Assembly (NCBI GenBank): GCA_902609285.1
Contig: CACLRL010000007.1
Span: forward strand, 1 to 57,151
Length of the DNA stretch: 57,151 nt
Origin: an uncultured Candidatus Actinomarina sp.
Lineage (GTDB): Bacteria > Actinomycetota > Acidimicrobiia > Actinomarinales > Actinomarinaceae
Direction of reading: 5' to 3'
This document shows, one piece after another, positions 26,186 to 34,759 of the stretch. The notes beneath the pieces are model-generated. The model was given only the letters and a program-made list of their open reading frames with translations, was not told the DNA's origin and ran no database searches. The translations under genes and the position numbers were made by a program. Positions within the stretch are counted from its first letter, which is position 1, and every line of letters begins with the position of its first letter.

Positions 26186-27083
26186 TATCTTAATCCTTGG
26201 TTCTACTGGTATGTTAGGAAAGATGGTTTCATTAGTTTTTTCTGAATATTCCGATGACAATTTATTTTTTACATCACGTTCTAAAAACAAATTCAATAAT
26301 GAATTGAATGGCGAAAAGATTATTTTTAATCCGAATAACGATAACTTTGATGATTTATGTGAGAAAATAAACCCTAATTTTGTCATAAATTGTATCGGTG
26401 CAATTAAACCAACAATTACGGAAAAAAAAGAATCAATTAATAACGCAATCTCGATAAATTCCTTCTTTCCACTTAAAATTTCAAAAAAAAGTGCCGATTT
26501 GAGTTTTAACTATATTCAAATTGGGACGGACTGTGTATTTTCTGGATTAGAAGGGGGATACATTGAAACGTCTACAACTGACGCAACAGATGTATATGGG
26601 AAAACAAAAATTGTGGGAGAAATATTTAGTAAAAACAAAACGCTAATACGTTCAAGCATTGTTGGACCAGAAAGCGGAAGAGGAATGTCTTTGCTTAATT
26701 GGTTCGTAAAAACAGAAGAACCAGAAGTGAATGGATTTACAGACCACGAATGGAATGGCGTCACTACTTTAAATTTTGCAAAAATTGTTTTAGGTATAAC
26801 AAAAAATGAACAAACTGGAATAAAATTACAACACTTGGTACCAAGTGACAGGGTAAACAAATATGAGTTACTTTTACTTTTCCAAGAATTCTTTTCAAAG
26901 GAAGTAAAAATAAATGATGTTGTATCAGATAACAAAGTTGATAGAACTTTAGACACAATTGATCCATTAGCTAATCAAGAACTCTGGAAAATGGGTGGTT
27001 ATATGGAAATTCCATCTATAAGAGAAAATATTTCTGAGTTGGCAGATTTCAAAGGAACAAAAAAAATATTGGAGTTCAAATGA
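26178..27083 (+). CDS. RmlD-like nucleotide-sugar reductase
   Basis: The SDR has ILGSTGMLGKMV at the N-terminus, GTDCVFSGLEGGYIE and the catalytic Y-x3-K in VYGKTKIVGE, the pattern of dTDP-4-dehydrorhamnose reductase and related 4-keto-sugar reductases. The start is set at TTG 26178 (302 residues): it is 8 nt after GGGGGTGA, a good anti-SD match, and overlaps the cupin stop by 8 nt. ATG 26163 is possible. Upstream starts to 26115 lie deep in the cupin gene. Its partner cupin and the 2-epimerase-like gene downstream suggest one pathway to a deoxy sugar. Confidence 0.83.
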   Translation: MSNILILGSTGMLGKMVSLVFSEYSDDNLFFTSRSKNKFNNELNGEKIIFNPNNDNFDDLCEKINPNFVINCIGAIKPTITEKKESINNAISINSFFPLKISKKSADLSFNYIQIGTDCVFSGLEGGYIETSTTDATDVYGKTKIVGEIFSKNKTLIRSSIVGPESGRGMSLLNWFVKTEEPEVNGFTDHEWNGVTTLNFAKIVLGITKNEQTGIKLQHLVPSDRVNKYELLLLFQEFFSKEVKINDVVSDNKVDRTLDTIDPLANQELWKMGGYMEIPSIRENISELADFKGTKKILEFK

Positions 27084-28237
27084 AAGATCTTGCAATCATT
27101 CTAGGAATAAGGCCAGACGTTATAAGAGCAAGTAAAATAATCAAACTTTTATCTGAAAACAACAATATTACTTTTGATTTTATTTGGTCAGGCCAGCATT
27201 ATTCGGAGAACATGAAAGATGTTTTCTTCAAGCAACTTAATGTACCAGAACCAGATGTTGAATTTGAAATCGATACTAAAAGTGATGCTTCCACAGTCTC
27301 ATCGGTAATCAAAAATACATTCAATCATCTGGAAAACAATAGTTATAAAGCTGTAGTTTTTCTAGGTGATACTAATACGGTAATGGGGAGTATTGGTGCT
27401 GCACAGCAAAATGTCCCAATTGTTCATATTGAAGGATGTATGCGTTCATACGATTGGAGAATGCCAGAAGAAAAATATAGAAAAACTATAGATCACTTAT
27501 CAGACAGGATATATGCATATCTTCATTCATATAAATTGCAGGGCCTTAATGAGGGAATTTCTGAAGATATCATCAAAGTTACTGGAAACCCAATAGTTGA
27601 TATTATTCAAGAAAATCAAAGCATTTTTGACTCTGGATATGAAACCTTAGATAGTAAGGTTTTAGATTTTACAGGGGAGGGTGAATTCTTATTGGCTACA
27701 TCTCATAGGAGAGAGAATATCTTAAATTTAGATTCTCTAAATAATATTGTAAATTTATTTAATTCTTCTGATATGAAAATAGTATTTCCTGCAGGATATA
27801 AAACTCAGGAAATGCTGGAATCATATGATTTAAAACTTAATTCAAACGTTTTGATGATTGATCCCTTAGGGTATCTCGAATTTATGTATCTTTTAAAGAA
27901 ATCTACTTTTGTTATGAGTGATTCTGGAACAGTGGTTGAAGAAGCCTGCATTATGAATGTACCCTCTATTCAAATGAGATACTCTACGGAACGTCCTGAA
28001 GTATATGATGTTGGTGCTTCTATAAAATTTGATCCTTCCTTAAAAATTAGTGACTTTCAAGGCTACATAGATAAAGTCGTGAAATTAGTAGATACAAAAT
28101 GGGAGCAACCATTTGGAGATGGAAAAGCATCAAATAATATTGTTGATGATCTTTTAGAGTTATCTGATTCAAACAGTTTTCATAAACACAACAAAGAAAA
28201 TTATCCATTTGACATTTCAAATTCATTTAAAGAATGA
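27080..28237 (+). CDS. UDP-GlcNAc 2-epimerase family protein (FnlC/CapG-like)
   Basis: A 385-residue non-hydrolysing 2-epimerase fold (GT-B-like). The usual GTRPE motif is GIRPD here, and the region HIEGCMRSYDWRMPEEKYRK is closer to the FnlC/CapG/WbjD branch (which reads H-x-E-x-x-x-R-x-x-D-x-R-x-PEE-x-x-RK) than to WecB. LGDTNT and SDSGTVVEEA are conserved. FnlC enzymes make UDP-L-FucNAc from the talosamine epimer; that role is a hypothesis here. A second, WecB-type 2-epimerase is at 38.4 kb. It is joined to both neighbours by ATGA overlaps. Confidence 0.82.
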   Translation: MKDLAIILGIRPDVIRASKIIKLLSENNNITFDFIWSGQHYSENMKDVFFKQLNVPEPDVEFEIDTKSDASTVSSVIKNTFNHLENNSYKAVVFLGDTNTVMGSIGAAQQNVPIVHIEGCMRSYDWRMPEEKYRKTIDHLSDRIYAYLHSYKLQGLNEGISEDIIKVTGNPIVDIIQENQSIFDSGYETLDSKVLDFTGEGEFLLATSHRRENILNLDSLNNIVNLFNSSDMKIVFPAGYKTQEMLESYDLKLNSNVLMIDPLGYLEFMYLLKKSTFVMSDSGTVVEEACIMNVPSIQMRYSTERPEVYDVGASIKFDPSLKISDFQGYIDKVVKLVDTKWEQPFGDGKASNNIVDDLLELSDSNSFHKHNKENYPFDISNSFKE

Positions 28238-29397
28238 AGAAAATTTTATTTCACTCTTTAACAATACCTCCAGACAACGTCTCAACAGGAATGTTGGTTG
28301 CTGAGATAGCAGATGGTTTTAAAGAAATGGGTGTTGATGTCGAGATATTAGCAAGTTCACCCCAATATAATACTGAAAATAATGACAACTCAACTTTAGA
28401 TAAATACTACACATCATCATATAAAGACATAAACATAACACATATAAATTCATCAAACAGGAGCTTCAATAAGGTAACAAGATTTTTTCAATGGATAACA
28501 TTTCACTATCAAACAATTAAATTTTTATCTAAAAACAAAAATCATTACTCTCATATTTTCATATTTAGTTATCCACCAACCATGAATTTGGTTGTAATTT
28601 ATATTAAGAAATTTTTAAAAATTAAAGTCACATACTCATGCTGGGAACTTTATCCAGAAATTGCTAACAAAACATTTAAAACTAATTCTGGAATTTTATT
28701 TAATATTTTTAAAAAAATTGATTCTTATGCAATGAAACTTGCTGATAATTTGGTTGTAAACTCTTCAGAATTAAAAACATATCTAATTAACAATCGTGGA
28801 TTAAAAGATAAAGAAATTAAATCAATTTATCACTTTTCACCCTATGAAATATCTAACGAAAATCCAAAACTAGATAAAAAAATAATTTTGTATGCTGGCA
28901 ATATGGGAAAGCCACAAAATATTAAAGAATTTATTAATACATTTAATTCAATTAAAGAGGTGAGTTGGAAATTAGAATTTTTTGGTGCAGGAGAAGAATT
29001 TGATTCGATTAAGGATTTAGAGAATGAGCAATTAAGTGTTTTTGAACATTTGCCAAGAAATGAATTGTACGAGAAAACAAAAGATATTCCTGTGGCACTT
29101 ATTTCATTAGATAAAGACATTACTGTAGAAGGCTTTCCTGGAAAAACTTTTGATTATCTTTCAATGAATAAAGTTCTGATTTGTTTTGCCAATAGTGACT
29201 CTGCAGTTTCAAAATTTATTGATAAATTTGAACTAGGCTTTACTATCGACCCAAATGATAAAACCTCTATGGGAACTATATTTGATAAACTAAATGATCA
29301 ATCACTACTTTTGAATTATCAAAAAAACATAAACAATCTCAATAAAAATATTCTAAATAAATCGAAGGTAATTGAGGATTACTACTCCCTAATTTAA
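28234..29397 (+). CDS. Glycosyltransferase family 4 (WbuB-like)
   Basis: A GT4 protein of 387 residues with an N-terminal acceptor loop SLTIPPDNVSTGMLVAEIA (8-26) as in WbuB/WcaI-type enzymes. The C-domain has IILYAGNMGKPQNIKEFI, LEFFGAGEEFDSI and the EGFPGKTFDYLSMNK E-motif. WbuB transfers L-FucNAc in E. coli serotypes that carry fnlABC, which matches the neighbouring FnlC-like gene, but specificity is not proven. Start ATG 28234 overlaps the previous stop. It ends on a TTAA that is also the stop of the convergent sugar transferase. Confidence 0.87.
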   Translation: MKKILFHSLTIPPDNVSTGMLVAEIADGFKEMGVDVEILASSPQYNTENNDNSTLDKYYTSSYKDINITHINSSNRSFNKVTRFFQWITFHYQTIKFLSKNKNHYSHIFIFSYPPTMNLVVIYIKKFLKIKVTYSCWELYPEIANKTFKTNSGILFNIFKKIDSYAMKLADNLVVNSSELKTYLINNRGLKDKEIKSIYHFSPYEISNENPKLDKKIILYAGNMGKPQNIKEFINTFNSIKEVSWKLEFFGAGEEFDSIKDLENEQLSVFEHLPRNELYEKTKDIPVALISLDKDITVEGFPGKTFDYLSMNKVLICFANSDSAVSKFIDKFELGFTIDPNDKTSMGTIFDKLNDQSLLLNYQKNINNLNKNILNKSKVIEDYYSLI

Positions 29398-30011
29398 TTT
29401 GCCCCTTTTCTTGAAATCACAGAGATAATTGTCTGAAAAAGTATTCTAAAATCAAGGAAAAAGTTGTAGTTTTCTACGTACTCAATATCCCAATAAAGCC
29501 TCTCTTGTAAACTTAAATCTAACCTTCCTTGGACTTGTGCGAGACCAGTTATTCCAGGCTTAACTGAATTTCTCTTTTTTTGATATTCGCCAAGTAGTTT
29601 TGACTCATAAACAACTAACGGTCTAGGGCCAACAGTAGACATTTCTCCTTTTACAACATTTATTACATTAGGCAGTTCATCTAGGGATGTCTTTCTTAAA
29701 AAAAGACCAATTTTGGTTATTCTGTCATCGTTTTCAATTCTTATTGGATTTCCCGGCTCTAAGGAGGGCTCAATTGTTTCGTCATCAGCTAATTTTTTAT
29801 AGTGCTCTTGATGTAAATCCTCGTCAGAGCTTTCATCCATAGTTCTAAATTTAAATAATCTAAAAATCTTACCGTTTCTACCAACTCTTTCTTGGATATA
29901 TATTGCTGGATAACCATCTGAAAAAATTATCAATAGATAAATTATTGGAAAAAAGAATAAAAAAACTGGAATAAGAAAAACCATAATTGTAATGTCAAAA
30001 ATTATTTTCAT
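29394..30011 (-). CDS. Initiating sugar phosphotransferase (PglC/WcaJ family)
   Basis: A monotopic phosphoglycosyltransferase of 205 residues that moves a sugar 1-phosphate onto undecaprenyl phosphate. The N-terminal membrane helix is at about 5-30. Conserved motifs are YIQERVGRNGKIFRLFKFRTM, the catalytic Asp-Glu pair in LDELPN, TVGPRPL and KPGITGLAQVQGR. The short form lacks the large WcaJ N-terminal membrane domain. It is a second initiator in addition to the TagO/WecA-like enzyme at 15.0 kb. The convergent overlap with the glycosyltransferase is 4 nt. Confidence 0.93.
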   Translation of the reverse strand: MKIIFDITIMVFLIPVFLFFFPIIYLLIIFSDGYPAIYIQERVGRNGKIFRLFKFRTMDESSDEDLHQEHYKKLADDETIEPSLEPGNPIRIENDDRITKIGLFLRKTSLDELPNVINVVKGEMSTVGPRPLVVYESKLLGEYQKKRNSVKPGITGLAQVQGRLDLSLQERLYWDIEYVENYNFFLDFRILFQTIISVISRKGAN

Positions 30012-30066
30012 ACAATATTTACTCTAAACTATTCAAATTAATTTACTTGAATAAAAAATATAACAT

Positions 30067-30072
30067 TAGAGT
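30067..30072 (+). promoter_or_regulatory. Putative leaderless -10 box for the asnB operon
   Basis: TAGAGT is 7 nt before the ATG at 30080. It would drive the co-oriented set asnB, flippase, heparinase-like, ligase-like and glycosyltransferase (30.1-37.4 kb). Confidence 0.4.
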
Positions 30073-30079
30073 TAGAGAA

Positions 30080-31921
30080 ATGTGTGGAATTGGTGGAATT
30101 GTTAGCACTAACAATTCTAAAATCGACCAAAATATTGCAAATAATATGAAAGTCTCCCTGGAACACAGGGGACCCGATCATTCTTCCATTAATTATATTT
30201 CAGATTCACAATGTTTTATACACAGCAGGCTTTCAATTATTGATTTAGACTCCAGATCAAATCAACCCTATCAGGACGAAGAGAAAAGATATACGATTGT
30301 CTTTAACGGCGAAATCTATAACTTCAAAGAAATTAGAACCGAATTAGAAAGTAAAGGTATAAAATTTTCAACAGAAGGCGATACAGAGGTATTACTGAAA
30401 GGATATATAGAATATAAAGCTGAAATATTGGAAAAATTAAGAGGCCAATTTGCTTTCGCTATTCATGATGCAATGACGAATTCCATCTTTTTAGCCAGAG
30501 ATAGAATTGGAATCAAACCTTTATACTTTGCAAAGAGTGAAGATTGGTTCATCTTCTCTTCAGAGTTAAAAACTATAGAGCAATCAAATTTAATTCCATT
30601 TGAACCTGATATTGAGTCTTATATTGCATACCTAAGGCATCTTTGTGTTCCAATGAATAGGACAGGAAATTTAAACATTTCAAAAGTACAACCAGGAGAG
30701 TACATAGAATTTTTCTCAGACAACTCTATAAAATCAAATCAATATTGGGATCCCTTTGTCATTGAAGTTAATAATGATATCTCAGAAGATGAAGCGATTA
30801 AAAATATAGATAGATTACTAAGCGAATCTGTTGAGTACAGGAAAGTAAGTGACGTTGAGGTTGGATTATTTCTATCTGGAGGGCTTGACTCATCTTTGAT
30901 CGGTAAGCTCATGAAACAAAATGAAAAAGCCGGACTTAAAGGATTCAACATCGATTTTGAAGATCATTTTCCTGGATATGAAGGAGAATTAAGTGAAGCA
31001 AAATTTGCAGCATCTAATAACGACATAGATTTAATTGAAGAGAATATTTCATATAAAGAATTTCAAGATCTTCTGAATAATTATTCATTCTATCAAGACG
31101 ATTTAGTTGGAGATGAGGTAGGAATTCCACTTTATTTTCTAGGTAAGAAAACAAGAAGTAAGAACATTAAGGTCGTTCAAGTTGGAGAAGGTGCAGATGA
31201 ATTATTCTATGGATATGATCATTGGAATAGATTTCTCAACTTGAATAGATATTTAAAACCTTTATTTAAATCAACAAAAAAATACTCAAGTTTTAAGAAT
31301 CATAGATTAAATTTACTAAGCAATATCCTCTTCAACAGAACTTCCTTTGCAGGTGGAGCATTGGGTTTTAATTTGAAAGAACTAGATAGCTTAATAGTCA
31401 ATGGATTACCAAATGATTCTGATTTAATATATTATGCTGACAATAAATGGTCAGAATATTTTTCAAATAAAGGATCAAAAATTTCTAAGTGGATGACTTT
31501 AATTGATTTAAAAATTAGACTTCCAGAACTTTTACTTATGAGAATGGATAAGCTTGTAATGCAATCTGCTGTTGAGGCAAGAGTGCCTTTTCTTGACCAT
31601 AAATTAGTAGAATATGTACTTTCTTTGCCAGAAGATTTACTAATTGACTCATCTATTACAAAAAGTCTTCTTAAAAAGGTTGCTTCAAAATATTTACCTA
31701 AACAGATCATTAATAGAAAAAAACAAGGATTCAGGGCTCCTATAGGTGAGTGGATTAAGAAAGATGAGGAAAAATTCCATGAATCTGTGCAACAGTTCAA
31801 TTCTCTAGTAAATTTATTTAATGAAAGAGAATTAAACCAAATCCTAAGTGGAAAGGATTATCAAAAAAAATGGTATTTAATTAATCTTTCAAATTGGCAT
31901 TTAGCAAGGGTTGCGAATTGA
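30080..31921 (+). CDS. Asparagine synthase (glutamine-hydrolysing) family protein
   Basis: A 613-residue AsnB-type amidotransferase. The start is ATG 30080, because the residue after Met must be the catalytic cysteine: MCGIGGIV. The longer reading from 30047 would bury it. The glutaminase domain (to about 190) has LEHRGPDHS, FNGEIYN and D-x-EVLL; the synthetase domain has the PP-loop LSGGLDSS (about 263-270) and a VEARVPFLDHKLVEY segment near 500. Free asparagine synthesis is possible. In several O-antigen loci (for example WbpS of Pseudomonas) AsnB relatives amidate uronic acids, and the location among uronate genes makes that attractive. Confidence 0.92.
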   Translation: MCGIGGIVSTNNSKIDQNIANNMKVSLEHRGPDHSSINYISDSQCFIHSRLSIIDLDSRSNQPYQDEEKRYTIVFNGEIYNFKEIRTELESKGIKFSTEGDTEVLLKGYIEYKAEILEKLRGQFAFAIHDAMTNSIFLARDRIGIKPLYFAKSEDWFIFSSELKTIEQSNLIPFEPDIESYIAYLRHLCVPMNRTGNLNISKVQPGEYIEFFSDNSIKSNQYWDPFVIEVNNDISEDEAIKNIDRLLSESVEYRKVSDVEVGLFLSGGLDSSLIGKLMKQNEKAGLKGFNIDFEDHFPGYEGELSEAKFAASNNDIDLIEENISYKEFQDLLNNYSFYQDDLVGDEVGIPLYFLGKKTRSKNIKVVQVGEGADELFYGYDHWNRFLNLNRYLKPLFKSTKKYSSFKNHRLNLLSNILFNRTSFAGGALGFNLKELDSLIVNGLPNDSDLIYYADNKWSEYFSNKGSKISKWMTLIDLKIRLPELLLMRMDKLVMQSAVEARVPFLDHKLVEYVLSLPEDLLIDSSITKSLLKKVASKYLPKQIINRKKQGFRAPIGEWIKKDEEKFHESVQQFNSLVNLFNERELNQILSGKDYQKKWYLINLSNWHLARVAN

Positions 31922-33132
31922 TAAAAAATTGGAAAGAAAACACAGTTTATATATCGCTTATGCAATTAACTCTTTTGGGAGTTAATTTTTTTTTAATCAC
32001 AATAATTAGTAGAGAATATGGAGCAGAAATATATGGTGAATATGCCGCTTCAAAAAGTCTTTCAGTTCTAATTGGAACAGCAACTGTATTATCTTTAGCA
32101 TTAGTTGTTACAAAACTACGAGCTCAAAATGTTTACTTTCAAAAATCTCTTTTTTCTAACTCATATTTTCTTGTTTTAAGAAATCTTTCTATAGCATTGG
32201 CAGTAATTTTTCCATTAACAATTTTATTTGGTAGGGATTATCCATTATCTGCAATTTTTCTTATTGGTTTTGTTTTTAATGAAATGATTCATATTGCACT
32301 TGCATATTTTCAGGCAGATGGAAATTTCGTTACTACATCAAAACAAATAATCGTGAGAACCGTACTTTATGGATTTGGAGCCTGGTTTATTGTGATAAAT
32401 GGTCTACAAATAATATGGGTCGTAATATACCAGTCAGCCATTTTATTTGTATTTTTTTTAGTTGCCCATTTTTCCATACCAAAAACAGAGATAATCAAAG
32501 ATAAAGATCAAGAAAAGTCAACAAGAAAAGAGCTTAATAATTCTGGAAGAAAAATGGTTCTTACAACATTTTCTAGTGCTTTGATTTCAGAATTAGATAT
32601 AGTTTTATTAGGTTTATTTTATTTTGGTCCTGCACTAGGGGTCTTGGCTTGGTCCAGAAGAATATTAGAAATTATTTTTCAACTTTTAGCTGCAAGTCTC
32701 GATATATTATTTCCAGAATTATCACGAGCAAAAGATAAAAATGAAATTCAAAATATAAGAGACCGTTTAAAGAGAGTATTCTTTTTTTCATTCATTATTC
32801 CAGTTACTTTTTTCTTATTAAGAGATACTGCAGGAAATATTCTAGTGTCCCTTCTTGGTGAAGACTTTAGAGAAGTCTCCTCTCAAACTTCTTTGATTCT
32901 TTTTTCATTACCTTTAATGGTTTGGTCTAGAATCAATATTATTTTTTCTAGGGCTTTAGGTTTTGAAGTAAACATAACAAAAATTATTATTTCAGCATCT
33001 ATAATTTCATATCTTGTTTATTTTTCGCTTCACAACTTGAATATATCCAATCCAGCAATTCTTTCAATTATTACATCACAAACAATTATTTCAATAGTTA
33101 CTTCATACAGTTTTAGGAAATCTAATGCTTAA
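31918..33132 (+). CDS. Oligosaccharide flippase (Wzx-type)
   Basis: A polytopic protein of 404 residues with about twelve hydrophobic segments, beginning with QLTLLGVNFFLITIISREYG and the GEYAASKS segment seen in Wzx/MATE-like flippases. It would move undecaprenyl-diphosphate-linked repeat units across the membrane. TTG 31918 is chosen: it overlaps the asnB stop as TTGA and AAGGG lies 7 nt upstream. The longer ORF start at 31894 lies inside asnB. It is the only flippase in the window although two initiating enzymes are present. Confidence 0.85.
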   Translation: MIKNWKENTVYISLMQLTLLGVNFFLITIISREYGAEIYGEYAASKSLSVLIGTATVLSLALVVTKLRAQNVYFQKSLFSNSYFLVLRNLSIALAVIFPLTILFGRDYPLSAIFLIGFVFNEMIHIALAYFQADGNFVTTSKQIIVRTVLYGFGAWFIVINGLQIIWVVIYQSAILFVFFLVAHFSIPKTEIIKDKDQEKSTRKELNNSGRKMVLTTFSSALISELDIVLLGLFYFGPALGVLAWSRRILEIIFQLLAASLDILFPELSRAKDKNEIQNIRDRLKRVFFFSFIIPVTFFLLRDTAGNILVSLLGEDFREVSSQTSLILFSLPLMVWSRINIIFSRALGFEVNITKIIISASIISYLVYFSLHNLNISNPAILSIITSQTIISIVTSYSFRKSNA

Positions 33133-34759
33133 ACTTTTTTTACAAAGAATAAGATTTAAATTTAGAAACTTATTCGCAAAGAAAATAATTATCCCCGCAG
33201 ATTTTAAATCTTTTGAATACGCAATTCCAAAATATCATGAGTTATTGGTTTCTTATTTATTGTTAAATAAAGATTACGAAATTAATTATTCTAAAAAAAT
33301 ATTTGGTAAGGAAACCGATAATTTAGTAACTTCTATAGATATTTTTAGTGAAACTGATTTCAAATCACATAATAAATTTATTCCTGCTTATTTTGACAAA
33401 GGTGATGTAAAAGTCCCATATGAAGCCTCAAGGCTTCAATTTTTACAAAAATTAGATTTATTGTCTGTTTTGAATAAAGATCATGATTTAAACGAAAATG
33501 TAGACATTAACAATTTTCCCTTAATTTACTGGAATAGTCCTATGGATGTGGCAATTAGAAATATAAATCTTATTTTTCATAGAAATTTTTTAGAGAAAAA
33601 TGACTTAGATTCAAAAATTCTGGGAAATAATAAAGATTTAATTGATACATATATAAGCCAACACTACCAATTCATTACCGAAAATCTTGAAAATCATGGA
33701 AATGTTGTTGGAAATCATTATTTAATTCAACTATGTTCAATAATTTTGACGCTAGCAACATATAAATTTGACGGGCACGAAGATGAAGCTATTTATTATT
33801 TGAACGAGCTTAACAAAGAATTAAATAGACAATTTTACAAAGATGGAACTAATTTTGAAGGTTCATCCCACTATTCTGCATTTGTTACGGAAGCATTAAT
33901 TATTTTTAAACTTTCGTTAGATGAACTTCACCCTGATTCACCATTACTAGAATTGATTCAACAAAAAGTATCTTCAAATAGAAATTTATTAAATTTGCTT
34001 ATGATTAATGGAGAATTGTCTCAGATTGGCGACAATGATTCCGGAAGACTTTTTTATTTTTACCATGATGAAGACAACCCATTAAAAATGAACTGGTTAA
34101 TAGATCTCATTGATCATTTTTACAGTTTTGAAAATAAAAATACTACTGAAATACCAAATCTAAAAAATGATCCTGTAGATTTAACCGCTTATTCAAGGGT
34201 TGACCACCCTTTAATAAAAATATTTCAAAGTGATTTCAATCTTTATTCATATCCTGATTTTGGTATTTATATTTGGCGTAATGATAGGGGGTCAGAGTAC
34301 TTTAGTATCAGGTGTGGTCAAATAGGACAAAATAGTGTTGGTGGACATTCTCATTATGACCAGCTCTCAATTGAATGTTTTGCCACTAACAAATGGATAG
34401 CAAGAGATCCAGGAACTGGAACGTACACTGATGATATTAAAACAAGGAATGAATTCAGATCAATGAAATTTCATTGGGGACCAAATGCTGATATAGAATT
34501 TCCAAAAGAATCAGAGTTTGATTGTTTTAAGCTTAACTATATGGAAGATGGTAAAGTGTTATCTTTAGATAAAAATAATTTTTTAGGTAGTGCAATCTTT
34601 AACGGAAATAAAATATATAGGAAAATTGTAATTGAAAATGGAAATATACTAATAAGTGATTTTTCTAATGACGCTAATTTAAAACCATATGAAAATTGGG
34701 GAGAATTAAATGAAGGAGTTAAATTTAAATTCTCGAAAGGATACAAACGTATAAATTGA
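33125..34759 (+). CDS. Heparinase II/III-like polysaccharide lyase family protein
   Basis: A 544-residue protein with an alpha/alpha-toroid-like N-terminal part and a heparinase II/III C-terminal domain. Features are GNHYLIQLC and the NFEGSSHYSAFVTEA segment (about 237-251), then GGHSHYDQLSIE (about 403-414) and WIARDPGTGTYT, the family's core with histidine and tyrosine residues. These enzymes cleave uronic-acid-containing chains. No signal peptide is visible; the basic N-terminus is short. In biosynthetic loci such proteins may trim or modify the glycan instead of degrading food. It overlaps the flippase by 8 nt and the next gene by 4. Confidence 0.85.
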   Translation: MLKLFLQRIRFKFRNLFAKKIIIPADFKSFEYAIPKYHELLVSYLLLNKDYEINYSKKIFGKETDNLVTSIDIFSETDFKSHNKFIPAYFDKGDVKVPYEASRLQFLQKLDLLSVLNKDHDLNENVDINNFPLIYWNSPMDVAIRNINLIFHRNFLEKNDLDSKILGNNKDLIDTYISQHYQFITENLENHGNVVGNHYLIQLCSIILTLATYKFDGHEDEAIYYLNELNKELNRQFYKDGTNFEGSSHYSAFVTEALIIFKLSLDELHPDSPLLELIQQKVSSNRNLLNLLMINGELSQIGDNDSGRLFYFYHDEDNPLKMNWLIDLIDHFYSFENKNTTEIPNLKNDPVDLTAYSRVDHPLIKIFQSDFNLYSYPDFGIYIWRNDRGSEYFSIRCGQIGQNSVGGHSHYDQLSIECFATNKWIARDPGTGTYTDDIKTRNEFRSMKFHWGPNADIEFPKESEFDCFKLNYMEDGKVLSLDKNNFLGSAIFNGNKIYRKIVIENGNILISDFSNDANLKPYENWGELNEGVKFKFSKGYKRIN

